DNA of 64,000 nucleotides, taken from the NCBI GenBank assembly GCA_015709495.1, contig CP054189.1:1178001-1242000 (forward strand). Reading direction: 5' to 3'. The notes below the pieces were generated by a model. That model saw only the letters and a program-made list of their open reading frames with translations, was not told the DNA's origin and searched no databases. Positions within the stretch are counted from its first letter, which is position 1; the number at the start of each line of letters is the position of its first letter. Origin of the DNA: Chthonomonadaceae bacterium (GTDB lineage: Bacteria > Armatimonadota > Fimbriimonadia > Fimbriimonadales > Fimbriimonadaceae). Made by a program: the position numbers and the translations under genes. Positions 43,340 to 51,193 of this stretch are shown here, one piece after another.

Positions 43340-44226
43340 GACGCCGAATAGCCCTCAAGTTGCCGCCTCATCAATCGGAATTGGAGAAGCGAGATGCCGC
43401 CGATGATGACCAGCAGAACGAACGACTTGGCCGATGCGAGGCCCGTGTTGAAGTTGACCCAAGCCTCCGTATAGATGTGGTAGCCAACCACATCGGTGGA
43501 GTCCTCCGGACCTCCCTTGGTCATCATGTACACGGGGGTGAACACCTGCATCGCGCCGATGGTCGAGGTGATGAGGACGAAGATGGTGGTCGGGGCGAGC
43601 ATCGGGAGCGTCACACTCCAAAAGCTCCTCAGCTTGCCGGCCCCATCGAGTTCCGCTGCTTCGTAGAGCGATTGGGGGATTCCCACGAGGCCCGCGAGAT
43701 ACAGCACCATTTTGGGGCCGAGTCCGGTCCAGATCGACATGAACGCCAGCGCCCACATCGCCCACGTGGAGTCCTGAAGAAAGGCGATGCTGCGGACCCC
43801 GATCATCCGCAAAAGGAGGTTGAGCATCCCCGTTTCGGGCAGAAAGACGTAGATCCAAAGCATCGACACCGCGACTCCCGAAGAGATCGCGGGGATGTAG
43901 TAAAGCGTGCGAAAGATCGTAACCCCCCGGAGCTTCTGGTTGACGAGAAGCGCCACTCCCAGCGCCACCGCCATTCCCGCAGGAACCGAGACCGCCGTGT
44001 ACCGGAATGAGTTCCATAGGGCGTTCCAAAAGGGGCCCTCGGTGAACGACCAGACGTAGTTCTGAAGGAAGACGAACTCGGGGGAATCCTTGAACAGCCG
44101 CCACTTGAACAAACTGATGTAAAGGGCGAATCCCATCGGAAACAGGGCGAAAACGACGAGGTGGAGGGTCGCGGGCGCAACGAACAACCAGCCCAGCCGG
44201 CTCTCCCTCCTTCGCAGCAGGCTCAT
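43336..44226 (-). CDS. carbohydrate ABC transporter permease, MalF type
   Basis: The 296-residue product has six membrane helices and the EAA motif YEAAELDGAGKLRSFWSVTLPML near residues 185-207. It forms the permease heterodimer with the next gene. Its start overlaps the stop of the binding-protein gene by 4 nt, so the three genes are translated as a unit. Confidence 0.92.
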   Translation of the reverse strand: MSLLRRRESRLGWLFVAPATLHLVVFALFPMGFALYISLFKWRLFKDSPEFVFLQNYVWSFTEGPFWNALWNSFRYTAVSVPAGMAVALGVALLVNQKLRGVTIFRTLYYIPAISSGVAVSMLWIYVFLPETGMLNLLLRMIGVRSIAFLQDSTWAMWALAFMSIWTGLGPKMVLYLAGLVGIPQSLYEAAELDGAGKLRSFWSVTLPMLAPTTIFVLITSTIGAMQVFTPVYMMTKGGPEDSTDVVGYHIYTEAWVNFNTGLASAKSFVLLVIIGGISLLQFRLMRRQLEGYSAS

Positions 44227-45536
44227 CGCTTGGCGAACTCCCTATCGATCCGGGAGGCGGCTCGGCGCAACGCCTCTCGCACCGGGACGTCGTTGTTTAG
44301 AATCGAATCGATCATCGACCGGCCCACGTTTTCGACGATCTCATAGCTTTCGACCCGAGAACCGTACGGAGGCCTTGCCGAAGGGACGATGGGCAAGAAT
44401 TGGGCTTCGATGGGGTCGGCAGCGCGCTCACGGCTGATATCCTTTCGCGCGCTCACGGCGATCCCGCTCGAGTTGTAAACCCTCTGAACCTCCGCGCTCG
44501 TCCAGTAGCGAATGAACTCCCAAGCCTCTTCGGGGTGCTTGCAATCCTTGGGTATGGCCAGCCCCGCTTCGTAGAAAACCGTGTGAGGCTCGGGGGTGTT
44601 GTGGGGCAGATGCGCCACTCCGAGCCGCTCCCAGTCGATCAGGGGTTTCCCCGAGCCGTCCTTGGGCGCGTTCTTGTATCCGGTTAGCGCCCAGTGCCCC
44701 ATGACGACCATCGCCGCCTTGCCGTGAACGAACGGGTCCGCGCCCATCGCTTGCATCTCCGAGAGGGACGGGGCGACCTTGTGCCTTTTCACGAGGTCCC
44801 GCAAAAACGTGAGAGTCTCCACGTTGGGGTCGCTGTCCAAATAGCCCGTGGCCTTGCTCCCGTCCGGCGAAAGGACGTCGCCCCCGTTGTTCCAAAGCCA
44901 CATCACCCACGCAGGCATCCAGTTGGTGAAGACGAAGCCGTACTGGACGGGAGGCAATCCGGGGTCCTTGGCGGGAATCGTGAGTTTCTGGGCGATCTCG
45001 AAGAATTCCGCGAAGGTCCAGTTGGGATCGGGGTAGGGGACGCCCGCTTTGTCGAAGAGGTCCTTGTTGTAATAAACGACCATGGGCGTGAAGTCGATGG
45101 GGATCGCATAGAGCTTGTCGCCGCGACGCGCGATATCGACCACGTTGGGGTAAAGATCGCTGAGATCGAACTCAGGGTCTGCCTCGACGAACGGACGGAG
45201 GTCGGTGAGAAGTCCGTTGTTGACGAAAACCGCCGCACTGCTTGCGTCGAGAACCATTACTTCCGGCTGCGTACCGGCGACGAAGTTGAGGAGCATTTTG
45301 GGGACGTATTCCCCCGGAATGTTCTCGATCTTCAATCGAACGCCGGGATGGTCGCGCTCGAACCTGCGATAAAGGTCCTTGACGAGACGGTCGTAGTCGT
45401 TGTCCTCTCCGGCCCCGCCCCAATTCGTCAGGCGCAGCACGACTCCGCCCTCATCAGGCGAGTCGCAACCAGAAAAAGCCGCCGGAAAGAAGGCGACTGC
45501 GGCAGCGATGCCCAGAGCGCGGAGGAAAGACTTCAT
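44223..45536 (-). CDS. sugar ABC transporter substrate-binding lipoprotein
   Basis: The 437-residue protein has a lipoprotein signal ending FSGC (Cys24) and the CUT1 binding-protein fold, with VVLRLTNWGGAGEDND, VMVLDASSAAVFVNNGLL and PIDFTPMVVYYNKDLFDKAG. It captures an oligosaccharide or sugar and delivers it to the two permeases encoded downstream. Substrate cannot be predicted; the glycan-degrading enzymes elsewhere in the window give only weak context. Confidence 0.92.
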   Translation of the reverse strand: MKSFLRALGIAAAVAFFPAAFSGCDSPDEGGVVLRLTNWGGAGEDNDYDRLVKDLYRRFERDHPGVRLKIENIPGEYVPKMLLNFVAGTQPEVMVLDASSAAVFVNNGLLTDLRPFVEADPEFDLSDLYPNVVDIARRGDKLYAIPIDFTPMVVYYNKDLFDKAGVPYPDPNWTFAEFFEIAQKLTIPAKDPGLPPVQYGFVFTNWMPAWVMWLWNNGGDVLSPDGSKATGYLDSDPNVETLTFLRDLVKRHKVAPSLSEMQAMGADPFVHGKAAMVVMGHWALTGYKNAPKDGSGKPLIDWERLGVAHLPHNTPEPHTVFYEAGLAIPKDCKHPEEAWEFIRYWTSAEVQRVYNSSGIAVSARKDISRERAADPIEAQFLPIVPSARPPYGSRVESYEIVENVGRSMIDSILNNDVPVREALRRAASRIDREFAKR

Positions 45537-45594
45537 TGCCTCAGCCGTTTCTACCTCCGAATGGCGTCTGGGAGGAGAAAAACGCGAAAAGAAG

Positions 45595-45659
45595 GGGTCC
45601 TAAAATCAGGAGGGGCCGGAATGTATCCCGACCCCGTTGCCACTCCTGATTTAGTCCCC
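45595..45659. other. long imperfect hairpin upstream of sugar ABC importer
   Basis: AAATCAGGAG (45603-45612) and CTCCTGATTT (45643-45652) are perfect complements; pairing extends outward through GGGTCC/AGTCCCC with two mismatches and inward through GGGG/CCCC. The stem totals about 17 bp outside and 4-6 bp inside. It lies 60-120 bp upstream of the binding-protein ATG. Confidence 0.5.
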
Positions 45660-45857
45660 TTTCGGACTTTATGCGGCGCTAAGAGCGCCTAACCAAGAAG
45701 TCTCGCCTTTCTAATGAGAAGCCTCATATAGGGATTGTCCGAAACGGCCCTTGTTGTGACGAAGAACCTTCCCATCCCATGCAAACAAGCATTTTTGCCA
45801 GGCTCTCCAAACTCCTTCCATGCGCTGTTTCGAGTCACAAAGCGGCAAGTCATCCTG

Positions 45858-45863
45858 TACAAT
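45858..45863 (+). promoter_or_regulatory. -10 hexamer TACAAT, leaderless start
   Basis: Ends 6 nt before ATG 45870, so the mRNA should begin at the start codon. It excludes the upstream TTG at 45735. Confidence 0.55.
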
Positions 45864-45869
45864 TCTGTA

Positions 45870-46514
45870 ATGGCTGGCCTCTCTTCAACCGAACGCTCGT
45901 TTTCCGATTCCGCCGTTAGGGCAAGGACCGGGAGGAGCTGGGATCAGTGGTTCGACGTTCTCGACGCCGCAGGGGCGGAGTCGATGGAACATCCAGCGAT
46001 CGCGAGGTGGCTTCGGAGCGAACAGGGCGTGTCGCTCTGGTGGTCGCAAATGATCACCGGCGAGTATGAGAAGGCTCGGGGGCGCAGGGTCCGCAACCAG
46101 ATGCCGGACGGGTTTCAGATCAGCGTTTCCAGGACTCTCAACTCGCCGCTGGAAAAGGCATGGAGGGCACTTGCGCAAGAGTCCGACCTTGTGCGCTGGT
46201 ACGCCAAAGACGCCGCGATCGACTTCCGAAAAGGGGGTGTTTGGGGCAGTCCGAACTCAGGCAGGGGAGTTCTGACCACCCTGAACCCGCTTAAGAACTT
46301 CATTCTCAAATGGGAACAAGCCGCATTCACGCCGGGGTCTGTGGTCGAGTTCTCGTTGACCCCCAAGGGCGACGGCCGATGTGTGGTGACGCTGCAGCAT
46401 CGAAAGATCGCGTTGCAAGAGGAGGCCTCCGAGCTTCGGGATCAGTGGTCGGGGCGCCTCGATTCGTTGCGCGGTTACCTCGAAACGGGCCAAGGCTCGC
46501 CTGTCGAGGAGTGA
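45870..46514 (+). CDS. SRPBCC/AHSA1-domain protein with N-terminal DUF4287-like helix domain
   Basis: Residues 10-70 (SWDQWFDVLDAAGAESMEHP, then WWSQMITGEYEKARGRR) resemble the DUF4287 helical domain. Residues 80-210 form a START/AHSA1 fold beginning with VSRTLNSPLEKAWRAL and containing WYAKDAAIDFRKGGVWG and VVTLQHRKI. SRPBCC folds bind small hydrophobic ligands or act as chaperone activators; the role here is unknown. ATG 45870 directly follows a -10 hexamer. The product is soluble and probably cytoplasmic. Confidence 0.78.
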   Translation: MAGLSSTERSFSDSAVRARTGRSWDQWFDVLDAAGAESMEHPAIARWLRSEQGVSLWWSQMITGEYEKARGRRVRNQMPDGFQISVSRTLNSPLEKAWRALAQESDLVRWYAKDAAIDFRKGGVWGSPNSGRGVLTTLNPLKNFILKWEQAAFTPGSVVEFSLTPKGDGRCVVTLQHRKIALQEEASELRDQWSGRLDSLRGYLETGQGSPVEE

Positions 46515-46537
46515 GTCCAAGTTAACCCAGGCGGGGG

Positions 46538-47212
46538 TCACTCCTGCGGAGCGGTCTCGATCGCCTCGGCGATCCGGTCCCTGAGTTCGTCGGCGAGCGC
46601 CCTTGCTCTCCGGTGCGAGAACTTGGTCAGCAGGTTGAAGCAGAGGCCGCCGAGGGTGAGGACGCCGGCGGCTAGACCCGCGGCAAGCCAACCTAGGCCC
46701 TGCTCAGAAAGCGCGCCGACCAGGATCACGGAAGTAATGAACGCAGGGTGGAGCGTCATCAAGGCCTGAAAGAGGGCGTTCGACTTTACCTTGAGCTTGG
46801 TACGGCCTTTCCGCGAAGTGACCTCGATCCGGGCTTGCCCCGCCCCGACCCATGCCGACATCGTCAAGGTGCGCCCGACTTGAGCCATGTGAGGCTGGCC
46901 GGCGTTGGCCAGAGGCTTGATGCCTTCGACCACCAAGTCGAAGTTCTTCGGGTCGAGCTCTCCCTCTACGACGCGCACGAACTCTTCCGTAAGGTGAAGC
47001 AGTCCCTTTTCGCTGGTCTCCTCCCGTGCGGTCTCGCGGAGGGCTTGCGCCAGTGCGGACGCCGAGACTCCGACCTCCGCAGCGATCCGCTCGAGTTCTT
47101 GAGGGGTGATTCCTGGACGGAAGGTCGCTTGCAGTTCTTGGTCGCTGATCTCGACTGCGCGTCGAATGATTTGAGCGGCCTCTTCTTCGCTGAAAAGCCG
47201 ATGTTCCGGCAT
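46538..47212 (-). CDS. hypothetical membrane protein with N-terminal SHOCT-like region, 224 aa
   Basis: The N-terminal 65 residues ([20 protein letters not shown], then [19 protein letters not shown]) look like a short helical regulatory domain. Residues 90-135 are beta-rich. Two helices span about 150-195, followed by a basic helix. ATG 47212 was chosen because CAGAAT ends 6 nt upstream; an earlier GTG would precede the promoter. No specific family or function is recognised. Confidence 0.65.
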   Translation of the reverse strand: MPEHRLFSEEEAAQIIRRAVEISDQELQATFRPGITPQELERIAAEVGVSASALAQALRETAREETSEKGLLHLTEEFVRVVEGELDPKNFDLVVEGIKPLANAGQPHMAQVGRTLTMSAWVGAGQARIEVTSRKGRTKLKVKSNALFQALMTLHPAFITSVILVGALSEQGLGWLAAGLAAGVLTLGGLCFNLLTKFSHRRARALADELRDRIAEAIETAPQE

Positions 47213-47301
47213 GAAGGCATTCTGCCACACGCGGGGGGCAAGCGCTTCGCAGCAGGACCCAATCCGGGACCGCGGGCGGCCAGTTGGTACAATCTCGTTC
47301 C

Positions 47302-47389
<88 letters not shown>

Positions 47390-47413
47390 ACTTCCGCCAA
47401 GATGCCGCGCGGG

Positions 47414-48106
47414 CTATCCCGATTTCTTAAGAAGGTGCGCGAACTTCTGGCGGAACTTCAGCACTTTAGGCTGAATGATCGCGCTGCAGTAGCCCGCGTT
47501 CATTTTGGCGCGCTCCTCGGGGCTCGCCTTTTCGTATTTGGCGTAGTAGTCCTGGTGGTACTCCTCGGCGCGGGTGTAGTTCACCAGCGGTTCGACGGTG
47601 GTAACCAAGGGGTTCTGCCATATCTTCTCGTCGGCGATCTCCTTCCTGATGCGCTCTGCTCTGGCCTTCTCCTCCTCGTCGGCATAGAAGATCGCCGAGC
47701 GGTATTGGGTGCCGGAGTCCGGGCCTTGCCGGTTCAACGTGGTCGGGTCGTGAATCGTGAAGAAAATGCGGAGCAGGTCGTCTGCCGCAATCACTTTGGG
47801 ATCGAAGACCACCCGAATCGCCTCGGCATGTCCGGTCGTGCCCGAACACACCTCTTGGTAGGACACTCCGGCTCGCGAACCGCCTGCGTAGCAGCTCTCG
47901 ACGAACTGTACGCCCTTGAGCTCCTCGAAGAGGACCTCGAGGCACCAGAAGCACCCTCCCGCGACGACGAGCGACTTCCTGCCATCGGGGGTTGCGACTT
48001 GGCTCATGGGAGTTTGAGATTGTGACCGACTTGGGGCCGGGAACACCGCGCACGCGACCGAAGAAGCGGCAAGCATCGAAATCAGGACCTTAATCATGAG
48101 GCGCAT
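47414..48106 (-). CDS. msrA: peptide methionine sulfoxide reductase A, lipoprotein form
   Basis: The active-site motif GGCFWCLE lies at about residues 50-57, with [20 protein letters not shown] and a C-terminal AGYC that provides a resolving cysteine. It reduces (S)-methionine sulfoxide in proteins. An N-terminal hydrophobic segment with SSVAC fits a lipoprotein signal, so the enzyme may protect envelope proteins. The start could be ATG 48106 (GGAGG only 3 nt upstream) or ATG 48097 (12 nt); I chose the longer form. Confidence 0.9.
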   Translation of the reverse strand: MRLMIKVLISMLAASSVACAVFPAPSRSQSQTPMSQVATPDGRKSLVVAGGCFWCLEVLFEELKGVQFVESCYAGGSRAGVSYQEVCSGTTGHAEAIRVVFDPKVIAADDLLRIFFTIHDPTTLNRQGPDSGTQYRSAIFYADEEEKARAERIRKEIADEKIWQNPLVTTVEPLVNYTRAEEYHQDYYAKYEKASPEERAKMNAGYCSAIIQPKVLKFRQKFAHLLKKSG

Positions 48107-48509
48107 CGCCCTCCACACCTTAGCCTAACGAGACCTTCCGGCGGAAAGTTTCGTTGGGGGCATGCGCCAGCCTTTGTTCGGAGCGAAAAACAGTTCATCA
48201 GTCTCCAATCGGCCGTCGAACCCAAATTCAGACCCGCGAAACGAATACGTTTGATCCCTCAGCCCCCGCCGGGGTTGAGGGTCTATTCCGTGAAGGCTGG
48301 AGGGACGGGGAGCAAGATGATCCAAAACGCGAAACGATCCAAGAGTCCGTTGCTACTCGACACCGCTCGACGCTCGTAGGCTCAGGTACGAGCCTGACGG
48401 CTCGGGGCACGGCTCTTAGTTTGTTACTGGAGGTCGGGCAGGGCCCTCGTGCTCGGACGAGACCCTCAACCCCATGGGGATTGAGGGATGAAAGGATGAT
48501 TTCGAAGGC
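48107..48509. other. intergenic region holding repeat element copy 1
   Basis: These 403 bases contain the full-length palindrome-bounded element at 48256-48487, about 130 bp of unassigned sequence between msrA and the element, and the 3' flank of the 795-residue lipoprotein gene. No protein-coding gene was supported. Confidence 0.6.
48256..48487. repeat. palindrome-bounded interspersed repeat, copy 1 (full length)
   Basis: Left hairpin 48256-48281 (CCCTCAGCCCC, loop CGCC, GGGGTTGAGGG) and right hairpin 48463-48487 (CCCTCAACCCC, AT, GGGGATTGAGGG) enclose a core that matches copy 2. Shared blocks include TCCGTTGCTACTCGACACC at 48346-48364 and a 21-bp identical block at 48372-48392 with internal hairpin CTCGTA/TACGAG. 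Outer ends read TTTGATCCCTCAG and TTGAGGGATGAAA, an imperfect terminal inverted repeat. It lies just after the 3' end of the lipoprotein gene. No transposase is present. Confidence 0.8.
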
Positions 48510-50897
48510 TTACTTGGTGATTGTGACAGGCCACGCCCCGGGGAACCGCCACAGTGAAACGCTTCGTGCGTAGTCGAGGACCTCTTGCAGAGTCGGAGGT
48601 TCACCGAAGCCCCAGCCGCTTCCCCCAGTAAGGGAGAACCCGTGGTGTCCTGAAGCGGGCTGGAAGGCACTGAACGGTGGGCCAGTGATATCGACCGGAC
48701 CCCACCAGTATGCGTCGAAGCCTTGGGCTCGGTAGCTTGTCGCGCCCGGGACGTCCGGGAATTGGACGAAGGTCTCCCACCATGAAGACCACCCTCCGTA
48801 TCCCCCTTCCACGCCACCGGCAACCTCAATCGTCCCATAGAGGACGCTCGGGTCCGTTTCGACCTTCACGTCCGCGCTCGCCTGCCCGATAAAGATGCGC
48901 TTCGCTCGATCCAGGCGGAACAGTTGCACCGTCACCTTGTCGGTACCTTCGGAACTCCCCGCGACGTAGGTCACCTCTCTGGGTCCAACCTTTTCGAGCT
49001 CACCGTTAAACGAACCGGCGGTTCCGTGGGTAACCCACTTGTATTCAAATACCTCGTTTTCCGGCAGGGCTGGGGTTACGAAGACCTCCAATCCCATCGA
49101 CTCTCCTGGCTTGATCGCCACGAGCACGGGCGAGATCGCCATGCGGGCGACTCGAACGTCGACCGTCGCTTCAGCCTTACCGAGGCTCTTCCACTCGTTG
49201 TCCTCGAACAAGAACGCTTCCACGGTCACCTTGTCCGAGACGTCAATGCCGTAAGGGCTCCACGCAGCATAAACAACCTTGTCCTTCGAACTCTCGAAGT
49301 TGTTCCCTTCATGGATCCCGTCTTTGAGCCGCCCGTACTGCCCGGTGCAAGTCCAGTGGTACTTGAGGAGTTCTCCCGTCCCCGAGGCATCCGGAACCCG
49401 CGCGGTCAGTTCCGCTTCGGCGTCGGAGCCCACGACTTGGTAGGGAGGGTCGAGAAGAACCTCCGAGCGGTTCGTAATTACTTCGACGATTTCCGCTTGC
49501 TTTGACCGCACAATATCGACGACCTGAGCGGATGCATCGAGCGAAAGCAAAACTGCGTCGATGATCTTGAGCATTCCCGAAATGTTCGTAAAGCCGACTT
49601 TGAGGTCTCCGGCGTTCGGTAGTTTAAGTCCGACCTTGTCCATCATCGACTGAATCGCATCGATGCAGGCGTTTTGGAACTGCTCTGACTCCACAACCCA
49701 CTCCAAGAGCGTCAGCACGATCTGGCTCGGAGAAGGAGGTTGAGCGTTGGGTTCGAGTGCCTCGGCAATTCCCGGCACTTCCTGCACCCGTTCGAGGAAC
49801 CAAGTAACCGCTTCAAGACCTTCCGCCGATCCCAGCAACTGCTCGAAGTACTCCTTGTTCGCGGGTATCACTACCTTGAGCAAGACCGGCAAGAAGAGAT
49901 CGAGAGCGAGGGACCGCAAGGCGAGCTCCCGGTACTCCTGCTTCCGGCTCTCAGGGAGAGAAACGATATCCCCAGCAATGAAGCCGATCCCGATGAAGGT
50001 CACGTTGTATTTCGTCTTGATGGCCGACGCCGGGCGCACCGGCACGGTCACGGGGTCAGAGATAACCGGAGCATAGGCTACTTTGCCACTAATGAGGTCG
50101 CCTAAGGCGCCGACGACCGAAGTCACTCCTGTCGTCGGGCTAAGCTTCACCTTGGTGATCTCCTGGGGCGCATCGTGCTCGACGTTATCTTCGGTGGTGT
50201 AAGAAACCTGATCGACGTACGCCAAGGTTCGTCGTCGTCGCTGATTGATGGCTCGAATCGACTCAAGTCCCTCATGGACGACCGAGTTGCCATAGCCGCC
50301 ATCGACCGGGTTGATCAAGATGCCCCTGCCTTCGGGGGCGTTCAGAATGTTGCCCGCCGCAATGTTGAGGGCGGAGGCAATCTCGCTGTCGTTGTTGCCT
50401 ACCGCGAGCGGATCGATCTGCATCCGTTCGGCGATCTTGGCTGCGACAGCCGCCAATTCGGGATGTCCCTTTAGCTGGCTTTGGATCTCCTCGCTAACCT
50501 CGGGAGGTGTCAAGAAGCCCGCAAGCGCCAGGTACGCAAGGAACTCGGCCGTCGACTCAGCGGTCACGAGAGTGTTCCCGCCGCCCACATATCCGTAAAG
50601 CACGACATCATCGCCCGAGAACACGGTCACCGGCATAGGACCGCCTGTGATGACCGGCACGGTGAAGTCGCCTGCGCTGGTTACAGGGGCCGTTCCGAAA
50701 GGAGTGCTTGCGCGCAAGGTGTCCAGGGCCAGGACGACCCCGGCGGGCAAGACCACCCGACCGGAGCCAGAACCCAAGGTGAAGAGGGCGCCGTTTCCTC
50801 CTCCGGGGATCGTGCCGTTCCCGCCGCAACTCATTGTCGCGATCCAGGCAGCGAGAACGAGGAAGCAAGCTAACCATCCTTTTACTGAACGCATCAT
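48510..50897 (-). CDS. large hypothetical lipoprotein with Ig-like domains, 795 aa
   Basis: The signal ends with MSC (Cys24), a lipobox, followed by a Gly/Asn-rich linker. Residues 35-110 form one beta-sandwich-like region, 120-430 are mainly helical, and from about 490 two or three Ig-like beta domains follow (VVGSDAEAELTARVPDASG, VLVAIKPGESMGLEVFVTPA). The C-terminus is rich in Gly, Trp and Tyr. No enzymatic motif is seen; an envelope-bound binding or structural role is likely. TATACT at 50905-50910 ends 7 nt before the ATG, favouring the first of two adjacent ATGs. Base composition is less G+C-rich than the chromosome average here. Confidence 0.75.
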   Translation of the reverse strand: MMRSVKGWLACFLVLAAWIATMSCGGNGTIPGGGNGALFTLGSGSGRVVLPAGVVLALDTLRASTPFGTAPVTSAGDFTVPVITGGPMPVTVFSGDDVVLYGYVGGGNTLVTAESTAEFLAYLALAGFLTPPEVSEEIQSQLKGHPELAAVAAKIAERMQIDPLAVGNNDSEIASALNIAAGNILNAPEGRGILINPVDGGYGNSVVHEGLESIRAINQRRRRTLAYVDQVSYTTEDNVEHDAPQEITKVKLSPTTGVTSVVGALGDLISGKVAYAPVISDPVTVPVRPASAIKTKYNVTFIGIGFIAGDIVSLPESRKQEYRELALRSLALDLFLPVLLKVVIPANKEYFEQLLGSAEGLEAVTWFLERVQEVPGIAEALEPNAQPPSPSQIVLTLLEWVVESEQFQNACIDAIQSMMDKVGLKLPNAGDLKVGFTNISGMLKIIDAVLLSLDASAQVVDIVRSKQAEIVEVITNRSEVLLDPPYQVVGSDAEAELTARVPDASGTGELLKYHWTCTGQYGRLKDGIHEGNNFESSKDKVVYAAWSPYGIDVSDKVTVEAFLFEDNEWKSLGKAEATVDVRVARMAISPVLVAIKPGESMGLEVFVTPALPENEVFEYKWVTHGTAGSFNGELEKVGPREVTYVAGSSEGTDKVTVQLFRLDRAKRIFIGQASADVKVETDPSVLYGTIEVAGGVEGGYGGWSSWWETFVQFPDVPGATSYRAQGFDAYWWGPVDITGPPFSAFQPASGHHGFSLTGGSGWGFGEPPTLQEVLDYARSVSLWRFPGAWPVTITK

Positions 50898-50904
50898 GAG
50901 GAAC

Positions 50905-50910
50905 AGTATA
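50905..50910 (-). promoter_or_regulatory. -10 hexamer TATACT for the large lipoprotein gene
   Basis: On the minus strand it ends 7 nt before ATG 50897, again fitting a leaderless transcript. The region up to the GH95 start (51194) otherwise shows no gene. Confidence 0.5.
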
Positions 50911-51181
50911 AGGCAATCATGCGAAATTTGGCACGAAAATTCTCATAGTGGAGAATAGTGTCTCGACTGAAGGCAGGGCCGCTGCTCGGCACTGCTAGGA
51001 GGAACAAGCCGGCTCTGCGAACGTGTGCAAGGAAGGAAACCTCGCCAAATCGCCGCAACCATCACCGCCCGAAGCAACCGAGAACCGTGCGAAGGCGCCT
51101 ACGGACCAATGAACGTCTTGATCCTGCGGCCCACAGGACGGAAGCTGCTTTGTCGATCCCCGCTCGCTCTCGGCCAAGGAG

Positions 51182-51187
51182 TAAGAT
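51182..51187 (+). promoter_or_regulatory. -10 hexamer TAAGAT for the GH95 gene
   Basis: Ends 6 nt before ATG 51194; the mRNA would start at the initiation codon. Confidence 0.5.
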
Positions 51188-51193
51188 TCCTCA

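Larger units (their letters stand above)
45537..45869. other. intergenic region upstream of the sugar importer operon
   Basis: These 333 bases separate divergent genes. They hold the long hairpin at 45595-45659 and the TACAAT promoter at 45858-45863. No additional gene was identified; a frame starting TTG 45735 runs into the downstream CDS but starts before the promoter. Confidence 0.5.

Noticed and set aside
45735-45869. TTG start for a longer SRPBCC protein
   Set aside because: The TACAAT promoter at 45858-45863 lies within the proposed extension and fits a leaderless start at ATG 45870.
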